A stretch of DNA of 64,000 nucleotides, from NCBI GenBank assembly GCA_963575745.1, contig CAUYUJ010015309.1, forward strand, positions 25,607 through 89,606. The letters are read 5' to 3'. The first letter of the stretch is position 1. Every line of letters begins with the position of its first letter. Positions 9,612 to 20,202 of the stretch are shown here, in pieces. The stretch is from Prorocentrum cordatum. Taxonomy: Eukaryota; Sar; Dinophyceae; Prorocentrales; Prorocentraceae. The position numbers were made by a program, and so were the translations under genes. The notes under the pieces were generated by a model. The model was given only the letters and a program-made list of their open reading frames with translations. It ran no database searches and was not told the DNA's origin.

Positions 9612-9773
9612 TAAGTCGGGCGTGCCCCTTTACAGGAGGAATTCTCAAAAATAGTCAAAACAAATCGTGCGGGGACGATGTTTTGAGTATTTTTGTATAT
9701 TTGTGGAATACGTTTTGAATATTTTCAAGTTTTCGCCAACGATCCACCTGTGGAGGGGCATGCCCGCCCTAAT
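9612..9773 (+). mobile_element. IR-1 element, copy A
   Basis: About 155 bp. The left end is GTCGGGCGTGCCCCTTTACA; the right end is CACCTGTGGAGGGGCATGCC, its inverted counterpart. The AT-rich interior carries the family signature ATAGTCAAA...GGGGACGAT. The flanks hold a possible imperfect target repeat, AGCCTT / AGCCCT. Confidence 0.75.
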
Positions 9774-11430
9774 TGAAGCCCTCGCCAAACGAGCCGAGCA
9801 TGGCCCAGCAGAGGCGGAACGCATGCCGGATGGAACCCGTGGCAACAAAACGGCCCCAAGACGGTTCCTATGGGCCCAGAGGAGGCCCTTTGGCCGCTCC
9901 CCCGACGCTTCCCTGCGGCAGCGACAGGCCCGCCATCCCGTGAACAGAGTTTATCTGCTTACCGCATCGGCCTCCCAGTGAGCAGTGCCCGAGATGTGTG
10001 TCAGATATATTCGGCGGCGGCTCGCGTCGCAGGCCGGGCCGCCGGACTGAGGCTAACGCTGGCAGCTCCGGGCTCAGCTGCCTCGTCCTCTTTCGCCCCC
10101 TCCCTCCCTCCCCCCCCTCTCCGCGTTTTCGCCAAGGGGCTCGCTTGCGCTTGTTAGAATAGTGTGCCAGGTATCTTCGGCGCAAGGGAACATGCAGACG
10201 GGGAGTGAACCCGTTCGGCGGAAGGCGGTGGAATGGGCGGCGGACGCCACCAGGAGCAGAACGGGGCTGACTCCGCCAGCAGAAGCCGGCGGAAGGCCGG
10301 CGAAAGCCAGCAGAAGCAGAAGATGGCCAAATTTGTGGGCCACATGCGCATGGGCGTTGGTCGACATGTCCGCTGAAGTTGCATCATGGTGGGGATGCCG
10401 CGGCTTGCGTTTCGGGGGACACGCCGCTTTCAGCCAGATCCTTGGCCCCCTGTGGGCCCCAAACCATATTGTTTTCTGGCCTCGCCTTTGCGATCGGCGC
10501 ACATGGACATATGTGGATACATGCGCACGCAAATATACACGTGTTTATGCACAGGCGCATGCGTATACCCGCATTCACACGGCAGGCATGGGAGACACAT
10601 GTTTGGCATGCGCAGCTTTCACGTAGTACACCGAAACACGCATGCCAATTGCTTACATGTGCTGCTTCACCCATCTGCTATGCGCCACTTCACCTTAGTT
10701 GCTCTTTGCTCCGGAACTAGTTCCGTTAACGTGCACGCATCCATTTAATCACGATGCATGCTTCTGGTGCGAAAATATCGATGCCTGAAGCCTGAACCAA
10801 CTGCGCATGGGATGTGTGGTTAGTATGTGGTAGGAGTGCCCTCATATTGCTTGCACTGTGTGCTGCGCATGCGCCCATAGAGCACTTCATGTATGGGAGC
10901 AGTGTATCAATAATGAGCTGGTGATGGCCTCATTATGCGTTATACATTGTTCAACAGCTACGGCCTTGCCGTATTTCAGATTAGGGTGTGGTGGACAGCG
11001 TGTGTTTCAACATGTTTCTGGTGTTTCGAGCTGTGTGACTCAATGCGCCTACGATGTGTCACACTTGTGTGGTTTCCATGTCCTCATTGCGCCGCTGGTA
11101 CCTCATCGTGTCGCATTGGCAGTACTGAGATGCGTTTGGCTGTGCATCAGCTCTGCTTCGATCGAGGTGCGTATGCCTAACAGCTGGGTGTTAGAGACGG
11201 ATGCCGCACCTGTGCCCCACTAAATGTTCAACCCCGCGTGCGCCATGCGCTGGTCATGCTCTCATGCTGGGGGGCGGGGGGGTGGGTGTTTAAGGCCTGG
11301 GTTTGGGGTGCCTGGGTCTGGAGGCCCGTGGGTTTGGGGCCCGGGACCCGGGGAGCGCCCGCCCCGGAATTGCCGCCAGAGAACGAAGCCCTCCGCGGGG
11401 GAACGGGCCCTCCCACCAGGGGGACAGAGG
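9774..11430. other. Non-coding stretch, alternating-purine-pyrimidine patches
   Basis: No gene recognised. 10490-10620 is rich in CATATG/TGCGCA/CACACG steps, and 10840-11180 has GTGTGCTGCGCATG-like sequence. The longest frame here (10858-11223) resembles no family known to me. Confidence 0.45.
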
Positions 11431-11435
11431 GCTCC

Positions 11436-11495
11436 TCCTCCTCCTCCTCCTCCTCCTCCTCCTCCTCCTCCTTTTCCTCCTCCTCCTCCTCGGCG
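11436..11495. repeat. TCC microsatellite
   Basis: CCTCCTCCT run with few interruptions. Confidence 0.9.
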
Positions 11496-11504
11496 CCTCC
11501 CCCC

Positions 11505-11690
11505 TACAGTGGGGGCCCATGCCAAGAATCACCCTGCTTGCCTCTAGGGAACCCTGGGTTTCTTGGGTTTCGATGTGGTTTTGCCACGGGGCGCGTGACG
11601 CTCCCACGCCGAAGATCGATGGACGTCCTGGGGTCTCAGAGTTGGGTTTTTTTGTGGAAGCTTTCTTGTGGCCGGGCCCCCTCCTTAGCC
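11505..11690 (+). repeat. Dispersed repeat shared with 49610-49775
   Basis: Common blocks in the same order: TACAGTGG-GGCCC-TGCCAAGAA, a GACGCTCCC block, then GGACGTCCTGGGGTCTCAGA / GGGCGTCCTGGGGTCTCAGG, followed by GTTGGGTTT and TCTTGTGG. Two copies in the window, both beside TCC tracts. No terminal inverted repeat was evident. Confidence 0.6.
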
Positions 11691-11929
11691 CAGGGCCCCT
11701 CGCCCTTCTCTGCCCGTCCTTCTGTCGCTCGCCGCTCTCCTGTGCAAAAAACCTCTGTTTGGGGCAAGCGCGCCACTTCATGTGGCAGGTCAGAGCCTGC
11801 GCCTCCCGCGTGGCCTGCGCGGAGGGGGAGCGCCGCCAGCTCTGAGGGCCCAGCTAGTGGGTTAATGGGCCCCCGCCCCCCCTCAAAGAGGACAGACATG
11901 GTCCCCGCGGAATGCCAACATTCGTGGAC

Positions 11930-12110
11930 GAACACCTGCGCAAGCATATACTTTTGGAGCTCCGCGCGCATTTCTTGAATCGGCGCCGGGTCCCCCTGGC
12001 GGCGCCTCCGACGCCGCCTTGGTGCGCCCCGCGCGCCAGGGAGGGGGCTTCAGCGCCGATCCAGGAAACGCATAGCTCGGAATGCGTGTGCGTATACAGT
12101 GTTCCTCCAG
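11930..12110. mobile_element. IR-6 element, copy 1
   Basis: A foldback element with arms ATACTTTTGG...GCATTTCTTGAATCGGCGC and, inverted, GCGCCGATCCAGGAAACGC. The core has the family's GGCGGCGCC and GCGCGCCAGG hairpin halves. Outer limits are approximate because the arms fade. Confidence 0.6.
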
Positions 12111-12129
12111 AAGAGGAGGGGACAGCCAA

Positions 12130-12565
12130 TCATCTCACACGCCGTTCCACCCCTAGCAAGCGTGGGCTGGCAGACAACCAGTGGTTACGGAAGCTCTTCG
12201 ATAACTTTTCTGCAAACAGGGGTGCCTCGGGCGATGGTCTTGAGATCGCTTACCTCCGCGTCGCCGAGGCCGTGAAAGCGTGGATCAGCAATTGGAAGCA
12301 GGCGTGGAAAGGCTTGGTCGACGACATCCCCTCGAGAATTGCTGATAATCGCATTCAGATGTGCCTTCTGTGCCGTAAGAAGTGTGGGCGTGTCGATGCA
12401 GCGCACTGCTTCTTCGATTGCCCACGTGTCCAAGACATTGCGAAGGGGTACACGTCCGTCTGCGCCAAGTACGGGACGGACGCCTCAGACTTCCTGAAGC
12501 TGGTCCCGCAGGGCGCGCTCGTGAAGCCTGCGCTGGCCCACTTCGGTTCCATCTGCCGCCGCCTC
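12130..12565 (+). pseudogene. LINE ORF2 C-terminal fragment (CCHC-type end)
   Basis: An open frame with no beginning of its own (the upstream part is IR-6 sequence). It contains WLRKLFDNF, EAVKAWISNWKQ and then CLLCRKKCGRVDAAHCFFDC: a C-x2-C...H-x4-C finger of the type that closes non-LTR retrotransposon polyproteins and aids RNA binding. It continues as FLKLVPQGALVKPALAHFGS before running into a TCC tract. No reverse transcriptase core precedes it, so it is a 5'-truncated copy, as is usual for LINEs. Assignment rests on the finger and its flanks only. Confidence 0.45.
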
Positions 12566-12660
12566 CTCCTCTTCCTCCATGGTTGCACTCCGCCTCCTCC
12601 TCCTCCTCCTCCACCTCCTCCTCGTCCTCCTTCTTCCTCTTCCTCCCTTCTCCTCTTCGT
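12556..12660. repeat. TCC-rich tract
   Basis: Interrupted CCTCCT repeats adjoin the 3' end of the LINE fragment. Confidence 0.85.
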
Positions 12661-12679
12661 ATCCGTGAAGTAGATGCCG

Positions 12680-13555
12680 CTGTCGGTGTGGAAGTCGTTT
12701 CTGGGCTCCTGCAGCGGTCCAGTGGTCGCATCATGGTTCGCCCCTGGCTTGCTATCAGGCCGAGGGTCCGTGCAGCCGTCCCCTCGCAGCCGTCTTTCAC
12801 GCGATCGCATAGGCCTTTGGTTCAGTGGCACACGGCCTCCATCACACCCGCCACGCGTGTGCTGCCATTTCGAGGGTTCCCCCGCCGTCCCAAGGCCTTT
12901 TTTGTTCTTCTCCCCTCGCCTGCCTGCGCCTCTGCATCCCGTTTCGCAGCTGATGCGCCTTACCGTTTGCTTGACCGCTTGTTGGACCCGGCTCGCTGCA
13001 GACCTCAGACAAGTGCGGCCCCAGACGGTGTCGCTCTTGCCCCTGGAGGGCTTGGTGGTGATGTAAGCTCACTTGTTCTTTGAGGGCAGCGATGCCGCCC
13101 CGACTCCGACCCCAACCCAGCACCAGTGCTGCTCGGTGGTGCCATAGTCGTCAACAGTGACAGTCGGCGGCGAGCCTTGCGGGGAACTGAGAGGGGGCAG
13201 GCCTTCTTGGAAAGCGGCGGGGCCTCTTAGAAGCCCTCGCGCCTTCTGAGAAGCCTCGGAGAAGGCGAACAGGGCCCCTCAGGAGGCGCGAGGGCCAGCG
13301 AGAAGCCCCGCCGCCTTCTGAGAATGGCCTGCCCCTGCCCACCTTTTTTCCCGGGCTCGCCGCCGAGACAGGTGTAGCAGTTGCTGCGACCGAGTCGGTC
13401 GGTGCACCCGAGTCGGTAGGTTCCGGCGAAGTTTCGTGTTTCATGGCGTTTCGCGGGGGCAGATGCGTGGCTCTCTCTCTCTCCCCTCGCGCCTCTTGCG
13501 CTGTGCGGCCAGCGGCTCCGTGCACGAATAATTTGGCAGTGCTGGCGTTGAGGCC
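12680..13555. other. Non-coding, no recognised feature
   Basis: 13195-13330 contains opposed GGCCTTCTTGG / GGCGGGGCTTCTC and CCGCCTTCTGAGAA / GGCCTGCCCC segments that could fold as an imperfect hairpin. No protein recognised. Confidence 0.4.
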
Positions 13556-13574
13556 GAAATCCTCCAGTCTTCTC

Positions 13575-13708
13575 TAGCCTCCTCTCTCCTCCTCCTCCTC
13601 CTCCTCCTCCTCCTCCTCCTCCTCCTCCTCCTCCTCATTCCGCCCCTCCTCCTCCTTCTCCTCCTCCGCTCCCTCTTCCTTCTCGTCCTCCTCCTCCTCC
13701 TCCTTCCC
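13575..13708. repeat. TCC microsatellite
   Basis: Long CCTCCT run upstream of an exon-like island. Confidence 0.9.
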
Positions 13709-13742
13709 TGCATTCTGCACCCACTCTTCCCTCCGCACAACG

Positions 13743-13910
13743 CAGGTGCCGTCTACCGGCGCTTCTGCTTGGACCCCTCGGAAGCGCCCGAGGAGACCGT
13801 GGAGGCGACTGGCGACGGCCACGCCGCCCGCGCGGATGCCCCCCGTCTGGAGCGCGCGGAGATGCAGGAGAAGGCCCTCGCGCGGCTTCGCTTCGTCGTG
13901 GAGGAGGAGG
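13743..13910 (+). CDS. Possible exon, unknown product
   Basis: An acceptor-like CGCAG precedes a frame reading VYRRFCLDPSEAPEETVEA and ending RAEMQEKALARLRFVVEEEE, where it runs into GGA repeat. The segment is compositionally protein-like (mixed hydrophobic and charged residues). Its last part, EALARLRF, is repeated at 14641 and 15914 inside the macro-repeat, which weakens the case for a real exon end. No family recognised. Confidence 0.3.
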
Positions 13911-14114
13911 AAGATGGAGGAGGAGGAGGAGGAGGAGGAGGAGGAGAAGGGGGGGAGATGGAGGAGATGGATGGAGAGGGCGATGACGAGGAGCAAGAGG
14001 AGGAGGATGAGGAGGCGGAGGAGGAGGATGACTTGGAGGAGGAGGGGGAGTTGGGGGAGGGAGGAGAATGCGTGATGCGGGTTGTGATGGTGATGGTGAA
14101 TGATGGTGATGATA

Positions 14115-14163
<49 letters not shown>

Positions 14164-15762
14164 CGATGCTGATGATGATGATGATGCTGATGATGATGAC
14201 GACGATACTGACGACGATGATGCAGACGATGATGATGATGATGATGACGATGATGATGATGATGATGATGATGGTGATGGTGATGGCGGTGATGGCAGTG
14301 ATGGCGATGGCGATGGGGATGGTGATGATGCTGATGATGACGATGATGACTGTGATTGCGATGGTGATGATGCTGATGATGATGACGACGATACTGACGA
14401 CGATGATGATGACGATGACGATGACGACATTCATGATGCTGATTCTGATGAGTATGATGATGACGATGATGATTATGATGATGAAGATGCTGCTTATGAT
14501 GAATGTGCTGCTTATGATGATGATGATGATGATGACGATGCTGATGATGATGATGACGACGAGGATGATCACCATGATGGTGATGGTGGTGCTAGTGATA
14601 CTGCTCGGCTGGTGTGATCACCATGATGGTGCTGGTGAGGAGGCCCTCGCGCGGCTTCGCTTCGCCGCGGAGGAGGAGGAGAAGCGGGCGGAGGAGGATG
14701 GAGGAGAAGGAGTGGGGAGGGCGATGACGAGGAGGAGCGAAAAGGGGTGATGAGGAGCGGGTGGAGAAGGAATGACTGGGGAGATGGAGGAGGAGGGCGA
14801 TGACGAGGAGCAAGAGGGAAGGAGGAAGAGGAGGAGGAGGAGACGGAGGAGGGGGGTGAGGGAAAGGGGGGAGGAGGAGTGATGCGCGATGCGGGTTACG
14901 ATGGTGATGGTGATGTTGATGATGCTGCTGCTGATGATGATGATGCTGCTGCTGATGATGATGATGATGCTGGTGGTGATGGCGGTGATTGCGATTGCGA
15001 TTGTGATGGTGATGCTGATGTTGATGATGATGATCTTTCTGATGATGACGATGCTGATGATGACAATGATGAGTGTGATTGCGATGGTGATGCTGTTGCT
15101 GAGTTTGACGACGATGGCGACGATGATGATGATGCTGACGATGACGACGGTGATGCTGCGGATGTTGATGATGATGATAAATGATGATGATGACGATGTT
15201 TATGATGATGGTAATAATGATGATGAAGATGATGATGCTGATGATGATGATGATAATGATGATGATGATGATGGAGGTGGAGGAAGAAGAGGAGGGGGAT
15301 GGGGGAGAAGGAGGGGTGGAGGAGGAGGGCGATGACGAGGAGCAAGAGGAGGAGGTGGATGCGGAGGAGGAGGAGGAGGAGGAGGAGGAGGAGGAGGGGG
15401 AGGGATGAGAAGGAGTGATGCGTGATGCGGGTTGCGATGGTGATGGTCATGACGATGTTGATGTTTATGGTCGTGATGATGATAATGATGATGATGGTGG
15501 TGATGGCGGTGATGGTGGCGATGGCGATGGCGATGGTGATGGTGGTGATGGTGGTGGTGGTGATGAAGACGATGCTGATGGTGATGACGACGGTGACGAC
15601 GATGATGATTATGCTTGCGATGATGATGATGATGATGATGATGATGAGGACGACGACGATGATGACGATGATAATGACGATGATGATAACGATGACGATG
15701 GTGACGACGATGATGTTGATGATGATGAAGATGCTGGTGATGATGATGCTGATGATGATGAC

Positions 15763-15806
<44 letters not shown>

Positions 15807-16615
15807 GAGTGCTGATGATGATGATGATGACGACGTGGATGATCACCATAATGGTGATGGTGATGATGGTGACGATGCTCGGCTGGCGTAATCACCATGC
15901 TGGTGCTGGTGAGGAGGCCCTTGCGCGGCTTCGCTTCGTCGTGGAGGAGGAGGAGGAGCTGGCGGAGGAGGATGGAGGAGAAGGGGTGAGGAGGGCGATG
16001 ACGAGGAGGAGCGAGAAGGAGTTAGGAGGAGCGGGCGGAGAAGGAATGAGTGGGGAGATGGAGGAGGAGGGCGATGACGAGGAGCAGCAGGGGAGGAGGA
16101 GGAGGAGGAGGAGGAGGAGGAGGAGGAGGAGGAGGAGGAGGAGGAGGAGGACGAGGCGGAGGAGGAGGAGGAGGAGGATTAGAGGGGGTTAGGGGGAGGG
16201 AGGAAACGGACTGACGCGTGATGCGGGTTGCGCTGGCTGTGTTGGCGATGGTGATGGTGATGGTGATGGTGATGACGGTGATGGTGGTGGTGATGATGGT
16301 GATGATGATGATGATGCTAATGATGATGATGATGACGATGACGACGGCGTCGACGTTGATGATAATGATGATGCTGCTGATGGTGAGCGGTGATGATGTT
16401 GGTGTTGGTGATGGTGGTGCTGTTGATGGTAATGATGGTGATGGTGTTGATGATGGTGATGGCGCTGATGGCGGTGATGATGATACTGCTGATGATGTTG
16501 ATGATGCTGTCTATGCTGGTACAGATAATGATGATGTTGACTCTGATGATGACGAGGACGACGAGGATGATGTTGCTAATGATGATGATGCTGACGATGA
16601 TGATGAGTGGTGATA
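13870..16615. repeat. Macro-repeat of GGA and GAT blocks
   Basis: Four passes of the same programme: a GGCCCTCGCGCGGCTTCGCT block, GGA repeats, GGGCGATGACGAGGAGCA, then GTGATGCGTGATGCGGGTT followed by GATGATGAT with GAC/GCT/GGT variants. The GCGTGATGCGGGTT landmark falls near 14068, 14882, 15420 and 16214, giving spacings of about 810, 540 and 795. Open frames are Asp-, Glu- or Met-rich artefacts. Confidence 0.85.
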
Positions 16616-16845
16616 AGGAGGAGGAGGAGGAGGAGGAGGAGGAGGAGGAGAAGGATGATGAGGTGGAAGTAGCAGGGGGGGAAGGAGGACGAGGAGGAGA
16701 AGGATAATGAGGAGGAGGTAGCAGAGGGGGATGGAGGAGGAGGAGGTGGAGAAGGAGGATGAGGAGGGGATATCAGGGGGGAAGGAGGAGGAGGAGGAGG
16801 AGGAGGAGGAGGAGGAGGAGGAGGAGGAGGCAATGGAGGCGACGG
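16615..16845. repeat. GGA microsatellite tract
   Basis: GGA runs separated by GGATGAGGAGG and GGGGGAAGGAGGA interruptions close the macro-repeat. Confidence 0.9.
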
Positions 16846-16989
16846 TGGCGCAGGATCAGTCCCTTGCCCTGGCCCCCGTCGAGAAGGGCACCCCCCCCCC
16901 CTCGTCGTGGACCGGAGCATCACGGCGGGACGTCTCTGGTCGGTGTTCGGCCTCCGGGGGCGCTCGCTGGGCTTCAGGGCCGTGCAACA

Positions 16990-17220
16990 TCAAGCAGTGG
17001 CGAAGCGTCCTGGCTCGCCTATAGGCCTACCGAGCAATGTTCTGAGGACCATTCCTGGTCTGCTCGCAGCGTTCTTAGGACCTTTCTGGCTGGGACTGCG
17101 CTGTTTTAGAACATCGGGCTCACGTTCGAAGAACATTGTTTGGTTCTTGGAACACTTTGGGTTCTAAGAAGGTTCCGTGGTAGGCCTCTAGGATTACCGG
17201 GACGGCCGGTCCCTGCTCAA
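16990..17220 (+). mobile_element. IR-2 element, copy 1, with 8-bp target duplication
   Basis: 231 bp from TCAAGCAGTGGCGAAGCG to GGTCCCTGCTCAA. The arms pair over some 38 bases (GCAG, CGTCC, CCTATAGG / CCTAGAGG and GGCCTACC inverted). The interior holds GTTCTTAG-AACAT palindromes. It is flanked by a perfect direct repeat GTGCAACA at 16982-16989 and 17221-17228. An 8-bp duplication and CAGTGG-like ends fit a hAT-type non-autonomous element. No coding capacity. Confidence 0.8.
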
Positions 17221-17228
17221 GTGCAACA

Positions 17229-17340
17229 GCGACTCGGGATGCAAAACTGGCCCTGGGGACAAAGCCCCAGACCTCTGAAGAGTCTCTCGCCCTGCTCCTC
17301 GTCTCCGAGGAAGGGGGAGGGGGGGGGTCCGTCGAAGGGG
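17229..17340. repeat. IR-7-like fragment
   Basis: Begins CGACTCGGGATGCA and continues CTGGCCCTGGGGA, matching the middle of the IR-7 family (27093, 37425, 57250). Only the internal part is present. Confidence 0.45.
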
Positions 17341-17364
17341 TGAGAAAACACGGCATGCGCGGTA

Positions 17365-17690
17365 ACTTTTCCCTCAGCTTTTGCCGCTCCGCGCGGGTCT
17401 CTTGGATCGGCGTTGCCGAGGGCGCCACCGCTGGCACGCTCCGCGCTCCAGGGAGAGGGGGTCCAGCGCGGATCCAATTGGAAGTCGGGCGTGCCCCTCT
17501 ACAGGAGGAATATTCAAAAATAGTCTAACAAATAGTCTGGGGACGATTTTGTTGACGATTGTTTGATATTGTTGGCGCGTGTTTGGTGTATCTCGAATGT
17601 GTCGTCCGAAATCCGCCTGTAGGGGGACACGCCCGACCGAAATCCAATACATCCGCGCGGGCATCCGGAATATCATGTTTACGCAATTTG
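17365..17690. mobile_element. IR-6 element, copy 2, split by an IR-1 insertion
   Basis: The left arm is GCTCCGCGCGGGTCTCTTGG-ATCGGCG, the core has GGCACGCTCCGCGCTCCAGG, and the right arm starts CCAGCGCGGATCCAAT. It is interrupted at 17480-17641 by IR-1, then resumes ATCCAATACATCCGCGCGG. The piece ATCCAAT occurs on both sides of the insertion. Confidence 0.6.
17480..17641 (+). mobile_element. IR-1 element, copy B, nested in IR-6
   Basis: The left end is GTCGGGCGTGCCCCTCTACA at 17484; the right end CTGTAGGGGGACACGCCCGA is at 17617-17636. The interior has AATAGTCTAACAAATAGTC and GGGGACGATTTTG. The inserted unit probably includes a few extra bases on each side (TGGAA / CGAA) before the repeated ATCCAAT. 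Confidence 0.8.
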
Positions 17691-17827
17691 TTTCTGTTCC
17701 CTCGCCTGGGCCAGAAGAGGGCTCGATCCCGATGCCGCTGTCGTCCCCTGAGCCGCCACGGCCAGACTCGCCCCGAAGTGCTCTTGCCAGGGCGAGCGGC
17801 TGGAGAGGTCCAGGGAGCAGATGGGGC

Positions 17828-17952
17828 GGCGTCTCCTCCTCCTCCGCCTCCTCCTCCTCCTGCTCCTCCTCCTCCTCCTCCTCCTCCTCCTCCTCCTCCT
17901 CCTCCTCCCCCTCCTCCTCCTCCTCCTCCTCCGCCTCCTCCTCCTCCTCCTT
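17828..17952. repeat. TCC microsatellite
   Basis: CCTCCT array with GCC and CCC variants. Confidence 0.9.
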
Positions 17953-18217
17953 TGTTTCCTCAGGGGGGAAGTGGAGCAGGGGGTGGGGCCTCGTTTCGCC
18001 GTTTGGTCGCGCCCTACTCCTGTGCTTGCCTGCACAGTCCGCCCCTGCTCCCTTTGGCGTTGGCTGGGGGCGAGGGTTTCGAGGGCTTCAGGCAGCAGCC
18101 GACACAGGCCGCAGCGAAAAGCGACTCGGGGGGCACAACGAGCAGGAAGAGGGACGAGGAGGAGAAGCAGGAGGGATGATGAGAAGAAGAAGGGGGGTGC
18201 CAGATTAAACCAAAGAT

Positions 18218-18265
18218 GCGTGTCGCGCCGCTGGTTCTGGCCTACCACGCTTCGGCGCGACACGC
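18218..18265. repeat. Conserved hairpin, copy 1
   Basis: Arms GCGTGTCGCGCC (18218-18229) and GGCGCGACACGC (18254-18265) are perfectly complementary around a 24-base loop GCTGGTTCTGG...CGCTTC. The second copy at 27256-27309 keeps both arms and 22 of 24 loop bases. Confidence 0.75.
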
Positions 18266-18269
18266 TAAC

Positions 18270-18670
18270 CACGCCCCATCCTCCAGGCATCGAAGACTTG
18301 AACTTTTCCCAGCCTCCCATCTCGTGGAGCGGAGCGACACTTGCCGCTCGCAGGGCGTTTCTTGTCGCAGGGGCCGCTGCCACGACACGCTGAGCAAAAT
18401 TCCTGACCGTACACCCTCCCATCCCAAGTGCCCTCCCCAGCAGTCAAGAGAAACTTCTCGTGTTTCCCCAGTCGCTGCTTGCATTGCATGGGGTCGTAGC
18501 GAAGATCGAAGGAGTAGCCGAAGGTAGGGCGCCGATTTCCGCGGGCGGCCGGGCCCCTGGGCTCCCGGACTCCGGGGTTCCCGATTCCAGGTTCTGGGCC
18601 AAATTCTGCGTGTGGCCGGTTTCCGGGCTTTGCTGTTCCGGGTCCAGGCCATTCTTGGGACATCGGGGCT
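18270..18670. other. Non-coding, no recognised feature
   Basis: The sequence following the hairpin shows weak similarity to that following the second hairpin (27310-27350). Short GGGCCCCTGGGC-like palindromes lie near 18550-18600. Confidence 0.35.
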
Positions 18671-18676
18671 CAAGAG

Positions 18677-18898
18677 ACGGGGGTCAATGCAAACGGGGAT
18701 CAGCCAGGGCACCAGATCCTGCAGGATCCTGCGAAGACCCTCTCTGGCTGACCCGGGTTAGCGAGCCGCTCGTGGCCGCGAGGCGGCCGCGCACATGGGC
18801 TGACCCAGGTCTGCGAAGACCTGCGTTGCTTTTTGTTTTTCATGCATTGCGGTTTTTCTCGTTTCTTGCTAACCCGGGTCTGGATTGACCCGGGTCAG
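18677..18898. mobile_element. IR-5 element, copy 1
   Basis: The left arm is GGGGGTCAATGCAAACGGGG-ATCAGCC; the right arm is its approximate inverse, GGGTCTGGATTGACCCGGGT-CAG. The interior has AGATCCTGCAGGATCCTGCG. Two more copies are at 39052 and 43881. Confidence 0.65.
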
Positions 18899-19009
18899 AA
18901 GATCCTCGAGGACATCGGCACCGCGACTCCACGTGATTGTTGCGCCCTGACCGTCCTAAATCGCTCCGAAGCACCATACCTTGGACGTGACCCATGGGAT
19001 CCTGTGACA

Positions 19010-19345
19010 TGTTTGTAACTTGTGCGGCGCTGAGGCCAGAGCCACATTTCTGAAAGGAACCGCCCTCAATCTTCGAAACAGTTGCAATGTTTAAGAATGA
19101 ATAGGCTCGGCGCTAAGGCAAGAGCCACATTTTGAAATCGGCCCACCCTTAATCCGTGAAGCTCAAAACGAATGCGCGCGGCGCTACTGCGAGCGCCACA
19201 TTTTGGAAGCAAAAGCCCTTCATCTGTGAAGCTGGTGCCATACTCTAAGCTTCTGGATCATAAGTGGCAAAATAAAACCTCAGGCGAAACGCCCTGCCCG
19301 CCCTTCCGACCAGCCTCGGAGTGCGACAGGGAGGATTGAGTTGTT
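19010..19345 (+). repeat. Composite repeat block, copy 1 (three ~85-bp units plus tail)
   Basis: Three units each hold GCGGCGCTAAGGC-GAGAGCCACATTTTG and a CTTCATC-GTGAAGCT-like end, followed by a tail CTCAGGCGAAACGCCC...GCGACAGGGAGG. The same units and tail occur in the same order at 27990-28345. Confidence 0.7.
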
Positions 19346-19394
19346 GAATAGCCTTCGGCCCATCCCACCACCGTACCTTGTTTGTTGGAAGAGG

Positions 19395-19910
19395 ACCTTT
19401 TGGATGTTCATTGGGATCTCGTGGGGGGCCTCTCGGGGGCCTCTTGGAGGCAGTTTTGAGGCCCCTTGAAGGCCGTGTTGGGCCTCTTGGGGGCCTCTTG
19501 GGGGCCTCTTGGGGTCTCCCTCTTGGGGGAGATGGGTCGGTTTCTTGGTTCGTGTTCCCTCTCTTGGGCCACTTTTTGGGCCGTCTTTGTGCCGTCTTTG
19601 GCGCCTCATGGGCCGTCTTTGGGCGCTTTGAGGCCGTCTTGGAGCCCTCTTGGAGGCCTCTTGGGCCGTCTTCGGATGGTCTTGGGGGCCTCTTGGGCCA
19701 TCTTGGAGCGCGGGGGGGGCGTGGGGGGCGGGAGCGACAGGGTCCTTCGGGCACCTTGGCGAGGTCACTAATGTCTGTCTCTTGGGGTCCTCTTGGGAGG
19801 TCTCTTTGAGGCCTCTTGTGGCGCCTTGGAGCCTTCTGGGGCCATCTTGAGGCCATCTTGAGGCCATCTCTGGCGTCTTGGAGCGATCGTTCGGCGACTC
19901 GGGGCCCTCC
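19395..19910. repeat. Degenerate CTTGGGGGCCTC-type repeat
   Basis: Imperfect 14-21-base units such as GGCCTCTTGGGGGCCTC and GCCATCTTGAGGCCATC. Same family as 3575-3985 and 46510-46790. Confidence 0.75.
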
Positions 19911-20066
19911 TGGTTTCATAGGAGGGTTCGGAAGGTCGTTTTGGGGGGCGCAACGTCCTCAGCATGCGCAGGAAACACTTCAGAACTCACGAGAGCCAGC
20001 CCAGAAAACTCCAGGAAGGCCTGGGACACGATTGGTGCGGGCCCTTCAAGATTTGCACTTTTCGCT

Positions 20067-20067
<1 letters not shown>

Positions 20068-20115
<48 letters not shown>
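20068..20115. repeat. CAG microsatellite
   Basis: About 16 uninterrupted CAG triplets. No surrounding protein-like sequence supports a polyglutamine or polyalanine exon. Confidence 0.9.
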
Positions 20116-20117
<2 letters not shown>

Positions 20118-20202
20118 CAGCGTCTACCTCTCAGTGCTGCTTGAGCCTAGGAGCGTCCCACTTCGTGCCGCACCAGACACGGTGCCGGATACTGAAAAAG
20201 AG

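Noticed and set aside
13574-15900. Asp-, Ile-, Met- and Ser-rich frames over GAT and GGA tracts
   Set aside because: Microsatellite translations in all phases; no domain-like sequence.
20068-20115. Polyglutamine exon
   Set aside because: No protein-like sequence on either side in the CAG frame and no splice signals that I trust.
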